This document shows positions 15,624 through 24,151 of a stretch of 64,000 bases of DNA, in pieces (positions within the stretch are counted from its first letter, which is position 1; every line of letters begins with the position of its first letter). The position numbers and the translations under genes were made by a program. The stretch comes from Herbidospora sakaeratensis (lineage in GTDB: Bacteria > Actinomycetota > Actinomycetes > Streptosporangiales > Streptosporangiaceae): positions 227,085 through 291,084 of the forward strand of contig NZ_BBXC01000007.1 in NCBI RefSeq assembly GCF_001570525.1, given 5' to 3'. The notes below the pieces were generated by a model. The model worked only from the letters and a program-made list of their open reading frames with translations. It searched no databases and was not told where the DNA came from.

Positions 15624-16409
15624 ATGACCGACTTCACCTTCGAGCACGCGCCGGGGGACGGCGACCGGCCGGCCGTGGTGTTCATGTCCGCGCTGTTCGC
15701 CGGCGGCTGGATCTGGGAGCACCCCTACCGGCGGCTGGCGGCGGCGGGGACGCCGGTGCTGCGCACCCACGAGGCCATCTGCGCCCTCGACCGGCGGGTG
15801 GCCGGGTCGATCGAACGGCTCGGCGACGCGCTCCTCGCCGCCTGCGACGAGGCCGGCGAGCAGGACGTGATCGTGTGCGCCAACTCGCTCGGCGGGCTCG
15901 TCGCGATCGACCTCGCCGGGCGGCGCCCCGACCGGGTGCGCGGCATCGTGGTCAGCGGCGCCCCCGGCCTCACCCCCGACCCCGACGTCGGCCTCAGCTT
16001 CGACCGGCGGGCCAGCGTGCGGCCGGTCGGCGCGGAGTTCGGCGACCGGATGACGGCCGCGCTCTTCCACGGCGAGCAGCGGTTCTTCACCCAGGAGCAG
16101 ATGGACGGCGTCGGCGCCATGCTGCTGCGGCCCGAGGCGATGGTCAGCATGGCCCGCAGCATCAAGGCCACCCGCCGCTACCAGGTCAGGCCCGCGCTGG
16201 ACAAGGTGAGCTGCCCGGCCGCGTTCGTGTGGGGGCGGCACGACCGGATGACCCCCGTCGATCCCTGGCTGGAGCTGCTCGCCGGCTACCCCGGTGCCGA
16301 GGTCGTCGTGGTGGCCGACAGCGGACACATCCCGATGATCGAACGGGCCGAGGAGTACACCACGGTCCTGGAGTCGTTCCTGGACCGGCACGGCCGGGTG
16401 CCGGCATGA
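15624..16409 (+). CDS. alpha/beta hydrolase (Ser nucleophile)
   Basis: About 261 residues. Nucleophile elbow CANSLGGLVA (Ser about 88), acid in WGRHDRMTP, His in DSGHIPMIE. Unlike the hydrolase at 12586 this one has the usual Ser, so it could be an esterase, thioesterase or C-C hydrolase. In an operon with a type II PKS, chain release from the ACP or hydrolysis of an intermediate is plausible but unproven. Ribosome site CGGGAG upstream of ATG 15624. Its stop overlaps the ATG of the next gene. Confidence 0.87.
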   Translation: MTDFTFEHAPGDGDRPAVVFMSALFAGGWIWEHPYRRLAAAGTPVLRTHEAICALDRRVAGSIERLGDALLAACDEAGEQDVIVCANSLGGLVAIDLAGRRPDRVRGIVVSGAPGLTPDPDVGLSFDRRASVRPVGAEFGDRMTAALFHGEQRFFTQEQMDGVGAMLLRPEAMVSMARSIKATRRYQVRPALDKVSCPAAFVWGRHDRMTPVDPWLELLAGYPGAEVVVVADSGHIPMIERAEEYTTVLESFLDRHGRVPA

Positions 16410-16837
16410 CCGCGGTCCTCGTCGGGGTGGACATCGTGTCGGCCGACCGGCTGACCCGGGCCGTCGCGCGCGGCGGCGCGACCCTCGCCCGCCACGTCGG
16501 CCCGGGCATGGAGGCGTTCCCGGTCAAGGAGAGCTTCATCAAGGCCGTCGGGGCCCGCCCGCCCGGCTTCAGCTGGCACGACTTCGAGGCCGCGGCCGAG
16601 CCGCCGCCGCCCTGGGCCGGCGAGCTGCTCGACGAGGCGGCCGCCGAACTCACCGCCGCCACCGGCCTGATCCTGACCGGCGGCGCGGCGTACGTGCTGC
16701 GCGGGGCCTGCCAGGAGGCCGCCCGGCTCCGCCTGGCCGGTCCGGTGGCGGGCGCGGCCCGCTGGGGGAGCGGCGCGGGGCTGCTCGTCTCCCTCGCCGT
16801 CGTCTACGTCGACAGGAAGGACACCCGATGTCCATGA
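16406..16837 (+). CDS. AcpS-like protein B (diverged holo-ACP synthase fold)
   Basis: 143 residues with the N-terminal AcpS signature VGVDIVSADRL (Mg-binding Asp about residue 9) and a helix FPVKESFIKAVG that keeps the KE pair. In the C-terminal part, where AcpS proteins have RW followed by SLSH, this protein reads ARWGSGAGLLVSLAVVYV, so the SLSH His is absent. It thus complements the protein at 14357, which keeps SLSH but lacks Asp and Glu. AcpS is a trimer with active sites between subunits, so a mixed oligomer is conceivable. It may alternatively be a single diverged phosphopantetheinyl transferase for the pathway carrier proteins. Confidence 0.62.
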   Translation: MTAVLVGVDIVSADRLTRAVARGGATLARHVGPGMEAFPVKESFIKAVGARPPGFSWHDFEAAAEPPPPWAGELLDEAAAELTAATGLILTGGAAYVLRGACQEAARLRLAGPVAGAARWGSGAGLLVSLAVVYVDRKDTRCP

Positions 16838-17832
16838 CCACGACCGTCCGGCCCGGCGGCTCGATCCAGGCCGCCCTCGACGAGGCGGGCCCCGGCGCGA
16901 CGATCCTGCTCGGCGCGGGGGAGTACCCGGGGAACGTCTGGATCAGGCACGACGGGGTGACCCTGCGCGGGAAGGGGGCCGTGCTGGTCCCCGGGCCGGG
17001 GCCCCGCTCCGGCGTCCCGAAGCTGCACGACGCGGGGGAGGACGTCGTCTCGGGCGTCGTCGCGCACGGCGTCCGCGACCTCACGGTCGAGGGGCTGACG
17101 GTGCGCGGCTTCTCCGGCGCCGGCGTCTACGCCCACTCCGTCACCGGCCTGGCCGTCCGCGACGTGACCGCCGTGGACAACGCCGTCTGGGGCGTCTACG
17201 TGCGGGAGTCGGCGGGCTGCGAAGTGTTGCGGTGCCGGGCCTCCGGCAGCCAGTACGGCGGCGTCGCGGTCAGCTTCTGCGGGAGCGGCGAGGCGCTCGT
17301 CGAGGGCAACGAGACCTTCGCCAACGCGTTCGGCGTGTTCGTCGACAACTCCAGCGGGGTGCGGGTGCTGCGCAACGTCAGCCACGGCAACGCGATCGGG
17401 CTGATGCTGCTCAACCAGACGTACGAGGGGGAGCCCGACGGCGGGGTGCGCGACTGCCTGGTCGCCGGCAACGTCGTCCACGGCAACGACCTGGCCTCCG
17501 GCGGCGACGACCCCGGCGCGCTGGGCGCGGCGGGCCCGCCGATCTCGGGGGTGGGCATCGCGCTGATCGGCACCGAGCGGGTGTGCGTGGTCGACAACGA
17601 CGTCCACGACAACCACCCCAGCGGCGCGTCGGTGATGGGCGCCGCGTTCGTGATGGGCTCGTCGAAGGGCTGGGGCGGCGACGACGCGGTCGCCAACCAC
17701 GTGCTCTGGAACAGGGTCACCGGCAACACGCCGCTGGACTACCAGCTGGGCGTCGACCTCGGGCTCCAGACCTTCGCCGGCAACGTGGCCGCCAAGGGAG
17801 AGCCCGCCGAAGCGTTGGGATGGCGGCCATGA
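16828..17832 (+). CDS. cytoplasmic right-handed parallel beta-helix protein
   Basis: About 334 residues with repeating beta-helix coils (pectate-lyase/NosD-like pattern): recurring V-x-G-N/D-x-x-x-x-N turns such as VEGNETFANAFGVFV, VLRNVSHGNAIGLML, VAGNVVHGNDL, VVDNDVHDN and HVLWNRVTGN. There is no signal peptide or Tat motif, unlike polysaccharide-degrading relatives. It starts with a segment like VRPGGSIQAALDEAGPGATI. GACAGGAAGG lies seven bases before ATG 16828, within the end of the previous gene. Its place in the middle of the biosynthetic operon suggests an enzyme or scaffold for the polyketide, for example an isomerase or cyclase. Function unknown. Confidence 0.85.
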   Translation: MSMTTTVRPGGSIQAALDEAGPGATILLGAGEYPGNVWIRHDGVTLRGKGAVLVPGPGPRSGVPKLHDAGEDVVSGVVAHGVRDLTVEGLTVRGFSGAGVYAHSVTGLAVRDVTAVDNAVWGVYVRESAGCEVLRCRASGSQYGGVAVSFCGSGEALVEGNETFANAFGVFVDNSSGVRVLRNVSHGNAIGLMLLNQTYEGEPDGGVRDCLVAGNVVHGNDLASGGDDPGALGAAGPPISGVGIALIGTERVCVVDNDVHDNHPSGASVMGAAFVMGSSKGWGGDDAVANHVLWNRVTGNTPLDYQLGVDLGLQTFAGNVAAKGEPAEALGWRP

Positions 17833-18767
17833 CCAGCACGCTGACCTGCGAGAACCTCAGCAAGAGCTACGGCGGTGTGGCCGCGGTGCGCGACGTCGGG
17901 TTCACCATCGCGCCGGGGGAGGCGTACGGGCTGCTCGGCCCGAACGGCGCCGGCAAGACCACCACGATCTCCATGCTGGTCGGCCTGCTCAAGCCCGACA
18001 CGGGCACGGTCGTGGTCGGCGGCGCGGACCTGTCCGCCGACCCGATGGCCGCCAAGGCGAAGATCGGCTACGTCCCGCAGGAGATCGCCCTCTACCCCGA
18101 CCTGACCGGCCGGGAGAACCTGCGCTTCTTCTGCCGCCTGTTCGGCCTCCCGCGCGGGGAGGTGCGCGGGCGGGTGGAGGAGGTGCTCGACCTGGTCGGC
18201 CTCGCCGACCGCGCCGACGCCAAACTCGACACCTACTCCGGCGGCATGAAGCGGCGCATCAACATCGGCGCCGCCCTGCTCCACCGTCCCGAACTGCTGA
18301 TCCTGGACGAGCCCACGGTCGGCGTCGACCCGCAGAGCCGCAAGTCCATCCTCGACGGCCTCGAACGACTGGTGGCCGACGGCATGGCCCTGCTCTACAC
18401 CTCCCACTACATGGAGGAGGTCGAGCGCGTCTGCAGCCGGGTCGCCATCATCGACCACGGCTCCATCGTCGCCGAGGGCACCCGCCACGAACTGGTCGAA
18501 CTGGTCGGCGGGGCCGACCGGATCGAGCTCACTCTGGACGGCGACGTCGAGACCGCGATCGACAAGCTGCGCGGCCTGGGCGGCGTCACCGAGGCGGTCC
18601 GCACCGCGGCCGGGTCGGTCCGGCTGATCGCCGAGGGCGGGCGGTACCTGCTGCCCTCGGTCATCGCCACGGTCGACGGCATCGCCGCCGTCACCGCCGT
18701 CGAGGTCGTCGAACCCGACCTCGAGGCCACCTTCCTGCACCTCACCGGCAGCACGCTCAGGGACTGA
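17829..18767 (+). CDS. ABC transporter ATP-binding protein (drug-export type)
   Basis: About 312 residues. Walker [12 protein letters not shown]-loop [18 protein letters not shown], signature [12 protein letters not shown], Walker [13 protein letters not shown], and an H-loop His in [12 protein letters not shown]. The C-terminal extension of about 90 residues is typical of DrrA-like exporters. Works with the two permeases that follow to export the product, giving self-resistance. The start overlaps the stop of the beta-helix gene. Confidence 0.93.
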   Translation: MTSTLTCENLSKSYGGVAAVRDVGFTIAPGEAYGLLGPNGAGKTTTISMLVGLLKPDTGTVVVGGADLSADPMAAKAKIGYVPQEIALYPDLTGRENLRFFCRLFGLPRGEVRGRVEEVLDLVGLADRADAKLDTYSGGMKRRINIGAALLHRPELLILDEPTVGVDPQSRKSILDGLERLVADGMALLYTSHYMEEVERVCSRVAIIDHGSIVAEGTRHELVELVGGADRIELTLDGDVETAIDKLRGLGGVTEAVRTAAGSVRLIAEGGRYLLPSVIATVDGIAAVTAVEVVEPDLEATFLHLTGSTLRD

Positions 18768-18768
18768 C

Positions 18769-19947
18769 ATGGTGCGATCGCTTCTCACGGTGAGCGCCCT
18801 GGAGCTGCGGACCCGGGTGCGGGACCGGACCGCCCTGATCATCGCGATCATCGTGCCGGTGGCCATGGCCACCCTGTTCGGGGTGGCGCTCGGCGGCGAC
18901 GACCCGCCGCTGCGGGCCACCGTCGGCATCGTCGACCTCGACGGTGGCGAGTTCCCCGCCGGGGTCCGGCGCGAGATCATGGCGTCCACGGAGCTGGCGG
19001 GCGTGCTGACGCTGCGCGACCTGCCCGGCCGTGAGCAGGCCCAGAGCGCCCTGGACGCGGGCGACATCGGGGCCGCGATCGTCTTCCCCGCCGGGTTCAG
19101 CGCCAGTGTCGGCGCGGGCGAGGGCGGCCAGGTCGGCGTGCTGACCTCGGCCGACACCCCGCTGGCGGGGGTGGTCGCGGGCGCCGTGGTCGACCGGATC
19201 TCCAGCCTGGTGCGGGCCCGCACGCTCGCGGTCCGCGCCTCCCTGGACGCGGGCGTGCCCGCCGCCGAGGTCAAGGAGTTCGTCGAGCGCAACGGCGCGG
19301 CCGGACCGGCCCTGACCCTGGAGAACGACCCGATGGCCGGCGGCAGGGTCGACCTGTCGGTCTACTACGGCGCCGGCATGGCCGCGCTGTTCGCCTTCTT
19401 CGTGGTCGGCGCGTCCTTCCGTGGCCTGCTGATCGAACGCAAACAGGGCACCCTCGACCGGATGCGGGCCGGGCCGATCCACGGCTGGGTCCCGATCGCG
19501 GGCAAGGCCGTCGTCGGGTTCGTCCTGGCCATGGTCAGCGTCTGCGTCACCTGGGCGTCCTCGGTGCTGATCTTCGGCTCGACCTGGGGCGACCCGGTGG
19601 CCGTGTTCACCCTCCTGCTCGCGCACGTGCTGGCCGCCACCGCGATCACCATGCTGGTCGCCAGCCGGGCCAGGACCGACGCCCAGGCCGACGGGGTGAT
19701 CATGGTGATCTCCTTCGTGGCCGCGTTCTTCGGCGGCAGCCTGGTCCCGCTCTACACCCTGCCGGACGTGCTCCAGAAGATCGCCCTGTTCACCCCGAAC
19801 GCCTGGACCACCACCGGGCTCACCGGCCTGGCCGGGTCGGGCGCCGGGCTCGCCTCGGTGGCCCTGCCGATCGGCGTGTTGTGCGCGATCTCGGCAGCCG
19901 CCTTCGGGCTCGCCGCGACGGGCTTCAGGAAGGGACTGCTCGGATGA
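18769..19947 (+). CDS. ABC-2 type permease, first subunit
   Basis: About 392 residues. One N-terminal membrane segment (LIIAIIVPVAMATLFGV), a large extracytoplasmic loop of roughly 150 residues, then five hydrophobic segments from about residue 200 (GAGMAALFAFFVVGASF, VGFVLAMVSVCVTWASS, TLLLAHVLAATAITML, VIMVISFVAAFFGGSL, ALPIGVLCAISAAAFGL). This is the ABC2_membrane_3 layout. One base separates it from the ATPase gene and it overlaps the second permease as ATGA. Confidence 0.92.
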   Translation: MVRSLLTVSALELRTRVRDRTALIIAIIVPVAMATLFGVALGGDDPPLRATVGIVDLDGGEFPAGVRREIMASTELAGVLTLRDLPGREQAQSALDAGDIGAAIVFPAGFSASVGAGEGGQVGVLTSADTPLAGVVAGAVVDRISSLVRARTLAVRASLDAGVPAAEVKEFVERNGAAGPALTLENDPMAGGRVDLSVYYGAGMAALFAFFVVGASFRGLLIERKQGTLDRMRAGPIHGWVPIAGKAVVGFVLAMVSVCVTWASSVLIFGSTWGDPVAVFTLLLAHVLAATAITMLVASRARTDAQADGVIMVISFVAAFFGGSLVPLYTLPDVLQKIALFTPNAWTTTGLTGLAGSGAGLASVALPIGVLCAISAAAFGLAATGFRKGLLG

Positions 19948-21086
19948 GACCGCACCCCGTCCTGGCGCTCGTCGCCGCCAACCTGCGCCGGCACTCCCGC
20001 GACCGGGTGGGCCTGTTCTTCATCGTGGTGATGCCGTTCGTCAGCATCGTCTTCGTCGGCATGGCGCTGGGCGGCGGCGCCGCCGCCTCGCGGCTGCCGG
20101 TCGGCGTGGTGGCCCAGGAGTCCGACCCGGTGGCCGCCGCCGTCCTGGCGGAACTGCGCGCGCACCCCGACCTGGAGATCACCACCGTCGGCGGCGAGGA
20201 GGAGCTGCGGGCCGGCGTCCGGGGCGGCGCGCTGGCCGCCGGCGTCGTCATCCCGCCGGGCTCGGCCCGGTTCGAGCTGGTCATGACGCAGTCGAGCGGC
20301 AGCGGCATGGCCGCCCGCAGCGCCGTCGACGCCTCCGTCGGCCGGGTCGCCGGCGTCATCGAGGCCACCCGCGCCGCCACCACGGCCGGCGCGACCCCGG
20401 AACGGGCCGCCGAACTGGTGCGCCGGGCGCAGGCCGCCTCGGCCGAGGTCGAGGTGGTCAACTCCGACACGGCGTCCGGGACCCCTCGGGGGTTCGCCTA
20501 CACCGCCCCCGCCAACCTGCTGCTGTTCACGTTCATCAACTCCATGGCCGTCGCCGCCGCGCTCGTCGAGAGCCGCCGCATCGGCATGCTGCCCCGGGCC
20601 TTCACCGCCCCGGTGCGGCGCGGGGCCGTCCTGTTCGGCGAGGCGCTCAGCCGCTTCATCGTGGCCGCCGCCCAGGCGGTGCTGATCATGGTGGTGAGCT
20701 CGCTGCTGTTCGGCGTCTCCTGGGGCGAGCCGCTCGGCGTCGCCGCCGTGGTGGGCGTCTTCGCGCTGGTCGCCACCGGCGCCGCGATCCTGATGGGCAG
20801 CCTGGTGCGCTCGTCGGCGCAGCCGTCCGCGATCGGGCCGCCGCTCGGCATCGTGCTCGGCATGCTCGGCGGCTGCCTGTGGCCCGCCGAGGCCGCCGGT
20901 CAGACGCTCAACGCCATCGGCCACCTGTTCCCGCACGCCTGGGGGATGGACGCGCTCCTGACTCTGTCCCGGCCCGGGACGGGACTCGGCGACGTGCTGC
21001 CGGAGGTCGCCGTCCTGGGCCTCATGGCCGCCGTTCTGCTGAGCCTGTCCCTAGTTCTGTTCAGCCGACGAACGAGAACCCTCTGA
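19944..21086 (+). CDS. ABC-2 type permease, second subunit
   Basis: About 380 residues from ATG 19944. Same layout as the preceding gene: one N-terminal membrane segment (GLFFIVVMPFVSIVFVGM), an extracytoplasmic region, and a C-terminal block of membrane segments (LFTFINSMAVAAALV, RFIVAAAQAVLIMVVSSLL, VAAVVGVFALVATGAAIL, IGPPLGIVLGMLGGCLW, VAVLGLMAAVLLSLSLVLF). The two permeases probably form a heterodimer with the ATPase at 17829. Last gene of the coupled run; the regulator follows after 14 bases with its own strong ribosome site. Confidence 0.92.
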   Translation: MRPHPVLALVAANLRRHSRDRVGLFFIVVMPFVSIVFVGMALGGGAAASRLPVGVVAQESDPVAAAVLAELRAHPDLEITTVGGEEELRAGVRGGALAAGVVIPPGSARFELVMTQSSGSGMAARSAVDASVGRVAGVIEATRAATTAGATPERAAELVRRAQAASAEVEVVNSDTASGTPRGFAYTAPANLLLFTFINSMAVAAALVESRRIGMLPRAFTAPVRRGAVLFGEALSRFIVAAAQAVLIMVVSSLLFGVSWGEPLGVAAVVGVFALVATGAAILMGSLVRSSAQPSAIGPPLGIVLGMLGGCLWPAEAAGQTLNAIGHLFPHAWGMDALLTLSRPGTGLGDVLPEVAVLGLMAAVLLSLSLVLFSRRTRTL

Positions 21087-21100
21087 GGAGGCAGCACACT

Positions 21101-22045
21101 ATGAATTCGACCACCAAATGGCCCGCCGACATCGCGGGCGTCTACCGATACGCGACCAGGAAGGGCGCCATCGACGCTCTCGACGTGGCGGCCGGCGAGC
21201 TCGGCATCGGCATGCGCGAGCTGAGCGAGGCGGTGAACCAGCTCGTCGAGAGCCGCCTGTTACGCGCCGTCGACGGCGCGGCCCACCGGTTCATCCCGGT
21301 CGACCCGCAGGTGGCGGCCAACGCGCTGGTCTCCTCGGTCGAGCGGGAGATCTACCAGCGGCGGGAGCTGATCGACCAGATCCGGGACTTCGTCGGTCCC
21401 GCGCCCTCGCCGATCGAGTACCTGGCCGGGTCGCTGGAGGTGCGCGGCTTCCTCAAGATGGCCGGGGACGCCTGCCGTACCGAGGTGCTGGTCCTGCAGT
21501 CGGGCGAGGACGACGCCGAGGAGCTGGCGCGGGCGTACCTGCCGCTGCTCACGCGCGGCGTCACGGTGCGGATCGTCTGCCAGCACCGCAACCGGGCCGA
21601 CCTGGCCACCCGGATGAAGCTGAAGCAGCTCATCGACGCGGGCGCGGCCATCGGCACGGTCAGCCACGTGCCGCGCTCCGCGGTCGTCTTCGACCGCACG
21701 CTGGTCGTGCTGTTCGGCCTGTCGGACGGCGAGACCAACGTGGCGCGGGTGCACAACGACGGCATCGTCGGGTTCCTGCTCGACCTGTTCGACCACCTGT
21801 GGGACACCGCGACGCCGCTGGAGGGCGCCGAGTCGGGCTACGCGAACGTCGCCGACGACCTGCGGCAGGCCATCGCGGGGCTGATGGCGAAGGGCTACAC
21901 CGACGAGGTGGTGGCCCGCAAGCTCGGCATGTCGGTGCGCAGTTGCCGCCGGCACATCGCCACGCTGATGCGCGACCTGGAGGCCACCAGCAGGTTCCAG
22001 GCGGGGGTGCAGGCGGCGCGCACGTTTCTGGCCAGCGGCGCGTGA
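21101..22045 (+). CDS. TrmB-like / LuxR-HTH transcriptional regulator with a TTA codon
   Basis: 314 residues. The N-terminus resembles a winged-helix of TrmB-type regulators (AAGELGIGMRELSEAVNQLVESRLL). A central phospholipase-D-like or sensor region follows (EVLVLQSGEDDAEELA, GVTVRIVCQH), and a C-terminal LuxR-like helix-turn-helix (LMAKGYTDEVVARKLGMSVRSCRRHI). Ribosome site GAGGAGGC upstream of ATG 21101. Codon 54 is TTA (21260-21262), rare in such GC-rich DNA, so translation may depend on the leucyl tRNA of the bldA type. Likely pathway regulator at the end of the operon. A hairpin terminator follows its stop. Confidence 0.85.
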   Translation: MNSTTKWPADIAGVYRYATRKGAIDALDVAAGELGIGMRELSEAVNQLVESRLLRAVDGAAHRFIPVDPQVAANALVSSVEREIYQRRELIDQIRDFVGPAPSPIEYLAGSLEVRGFLKMAGDACRTEVLVLQSGEDDAEELARAYLPLLTRGVTVRIVCQHRNRADLATRMKLKQLIDAGAAIGTVSHVPRSAVVFDRTLVVLFGLSDGETNVARVHNDGIVGFLLDLFDHLWDTATPLEGAESGYANVADDLRQAIAGLMAKGYTDEVVARKLGMSVRSCRRHIATLMRDLEATSRFQAGVQAARTFLASGA

Positions 22046-22048
22046 GGG

Positions 22049-22074
22049 GGGTCCGCCGCGCCGGCGGCGGACCC
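22049..22074. terminator. bidirectional hairpin terminator between convergent genes
   Basis: Perfect 11-bp stem, GGGTCCGCCGC at 22049-22059 and GCGGCGGACCC at 22064-22074, with a four-base loop. T-rich sequence follows on the plus strand (GTGTTCTCCTCGTG). It lies between the stops of the regulator (22045) and the leftward cysteine-desulfurase-like gene (22096), so it can serve both. Confidence 0.8.
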
Positions 22075-22095
22075 GTGTTCTCCTCGTGTCCTCTC

Positions 22096-23250
22096 TCAGC
22101 GCATCGCCGCCACGACGCCGGCCAGGCCGTGGGCCCGGTCGCAGACCAGGTTCAAGCCTCTGACCAGTTCCTCGACCGTCATGCGGGGGCTCAGGCACAT
22201 CCTGATGGAGCTGTTGGCGTCCTCGGCGCTCACCCCGATGGCGGTGAGCACGGGTGAGGGTTCCTGGGAGTCGGAGTTGCACGCCGACCCGGTGGACAGC
22301 GCCACCGACGGCAGGCTCGCGACCAGGCTCTCGCCGCGCACGCCCGGCAGCACCACGTTGAGCACGTGCGGGACGCCGGCCTCCGGGTTCCCGTTGAGCC
22401 GCAGGCCGGGAACACGACGGGTGAGCAGTTCCAGCGCGGTCGCGCGCAGCAGCGCGACCCTTCCGGCGTCCTCCTCCATCCGGGCGGCGGCCAGTTCGCA
22501 GGCCGTGCCGAGGCCGACCGCCAGGTGGGTGGGGATGGTGCCGCTGCGCAGGTCGTACTGGCCGCCGCCGTAGGTGATGGGGCGGATCCGGCGGCGGATC
22601 TCCGGGCGGACGTACAGGACGCCGACGCCCTTCGGGCCGCCGATCTTGTGGGCGGACATGGCCAGGGTGTCGACGGCCGCGCCGGTCACGTCGATCGGGA
22701 TCCGGCCGGCGGCCGGGGCGGCGTCGACGTGCAGCAGGGCGCCGCTCTCATGACAGATCGCGGCCATCTCGCGGACCGGCTGGATGGTGCCGATCTCGCT
22801 GTTCACCCAGGCCACCGTGGCCGTCCGGGTGTCGAAGTCGAGCTGGCCGGCGAACCGGGTCAGGTCGACCACGCCGTCGGGCCGGATCGCCATGGTCCGG
22901 ATGCCGACGCCGCGTCCGCGCAGGGCGCGGGCGACCGACAACGACGACTTGTGGTCGGTGGGGCAGAACACCGCGTTGACCGGCGAGCGGTCGTCGTGGC
23001 CGAACGCGCCGAGCAGCGCGATGTTGTTGCTCTCGGTCGCGCCCGAGGTGAACACGACCCCGGCCGGGTCGCCGCCGAGGAGCCGCGCGACCGATTCGGC
23101 CGCCCCGTCGACCGCCCTGCGGGCACGCTTGCCCAGCAGGTGGGGGGACGACGGGTTGCCGAACTCCTCGCGCAGGTACGGCAGCATCGCGTCGAGCACT
23201 TCGTCGTCCACCCGGGTGGTGGCGCAGTTGTCCAGGTATATGACGTCCAT
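22096..23250 (-). CDS. cysteine desulfurase-like PLP enzyme (NifS/IscS family)
   Basis: About 384 residues, class V aminotransferase fold. The N-terminus YLDNCATT, SGATESNN, PLP-stacking His100 (PTDHKSSL), Asp in LLHVDAAPAAG, Schiff-base Lys202 in SAHKIGGPKG, and the persulfide Cys about 324 in STGSACNSDSQEPS are all in family order. The Gln that usually follows the PLP Asp (DATQ/DAAQ) is Pro here (DAAP). It would extract sulfur from cysteine as a protein persulfide. Last gene of a leftward operon after a Cys-containing unknown and a condensation-like protein, so its sulfur probably goes into the product and not Fe-S clusters (inference). Ribosome site GAGGA ahead of ATG 23250. Confidence 0.9.
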   Translation of the reverse strand: MDVIYLDNCATTRVDDEVLDAMLPYLREEFGNPSSPHLLGKRARRAVDGAAESVARLLGGDPAGVVFTSGATESNNIALLGAFGHDDRSPVNAVFCPTDHKSSLSVARALRGRGVGIRTMAIRPDGVVDLTRFAGQLDFDTRTATVAWVNSEIGTIQPVREMAAICHESGALLHVDAAPAAGRIPIDVTGAAVDTLAMSAHKIGGPKGVGVLYVRPEIRRRIRPITYGGGQYDLRSGTIPTHLAVGLGTACELAAARMEEDAGRVALLRATALELLTRRVPGLRLNGNPEAGVPHVLNVVLPGVRGESLVASLPSVALSTGSACNSDSQEPSPVLTAIGVSAEDANSSIRMCLSPRMTVEELVRGLNLVCDRAHGLAGVVAAMR

Positions 23251-23260
23251 GGATCCGTCC

Positions 23261-24151
23261 TCAACTCCGGAAGGTGCTGACCGTCACCAGCTTCGAGTAG
23301 ATCTCGTCGGTGGACATCTCGCCGCTGCCGCCGGGGTCGGCGATCACGACGGTCATGCCGGTGAGCCGGTAGAGGCTGAGCGCGATCTCGACGCCGGTCC
23401 GCACCGGGGCCAGGCACTCGCCCGGGGCGAAGATCACGATAGTGCGGTAGCCGGCCTGGTGCACCTCCGAGATCATCTCGGTGATCTCGCCGGCGCAGCC
23501 GGTGACGCCGCAGCTGATCAGGGTGCGGTAGTTGCCCGATTCGTCCAGGAACGAGACCTCGGTGTCCTTCGCGCCCGACTCCAGCACGCGCTTCTCGAGC
23601 CTGCCCTGCTTGACGAACTTGTCGGCGGCCTTCTGGAAGCGGTACTTGAGCCAGGTCTCCGGGAACGCCAGCGGGTGTTTGCGGCTGGGCAGCACGCTGC
23701 CCGCGTCGAGCCCCGCCTCGCGCAGGACACGCTCGTATCCCTCGGGCAGCCCGGTGAAGCCGTCGAGGAACTCGGCGCGCAGCTGACTGGCGGGACGGCC
23801 GCCGGTGGGGACGTACTGCCAGTCGTTGATCAGCAGCAGCAGCCTGGCGTCGTCGACGACCTTCGCGTACGACGTGACCAGGTCGACCGAGAGCCGCCAG
23901 GTGTAGCCGGGGAAGATCCCGACCCGGCCGGCGATGCGGTCGCGCATGACGGTGGACGACTGCTCCTCCAGGACGCCGGGCACGAGCCGGCCGGTGCCCT
24001 CCTCCTCGAACAGCATGAAGTGGCCGCCCATGACGACCAGGTCGTCGAGGTTCGCGGTGGCGAGTTCGCGGTCGATGGCGGTGCGGAGGTCCTGCTCCGA
24101 GGCGACGAGCTGGTCGACCTTGCTTATGGTCTCCGTGAACAGTTCAGTCAT
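23261..24151 (-). CDS. unknown Cys-containing protein in desulfurase operon
   Basis: 296 residues, family not recognised. Visible features: soluble, no signal peptide; an alpha-helical start (ETISKVDQLVASEQDL); LVVMGGHFMLFEEEGTG; hydrophobic strand DDARLLLLINDWQ; basic helical stretch (KADKF-like, ADKFVKQGRLEKRV); then CGVTGC, followed by strand-turn-helix GYRTIVIFAPGECLAPV and TGMTVVIADPGGSGEM. Three Cys (two in CGVTGC, one in GEC) near the C-terminal half could take up sulfur or bind metal. It overlaps the condensation-like gene as ATGA and ends 10 bases before the desulfurase-like start, so the three are coupled. A sulfur acceptor or modifying enzyme is a hypothesis only. Confidence 0.75.
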   Translation of the reverse strand: MTELFTETISKVDQLVASEQDLRTAIDRELATANLDDLVVMGGHFMLFEEEGTGRLVPGVLEEQSSTVMRDRIAGRVGIFPGYTWRLSVDLVTSYAKVVDDARLLLLINDWQYVPTGGRPASQLRAEFLDGFTGLPEGYERVLREAGLDAGSVLPSRKHPLAFPETWLKYRFQKAADKFVKQGRLEKRVLESGAKDTEVSFLDESGNYRTLISCGVTGCAGEITEMISEVHQAGYRTIVIFAPGECLAPVRTGVEIALSLYRLTGMTVVIADPGGSGEMSTDEIYSKLVTVSTFRS

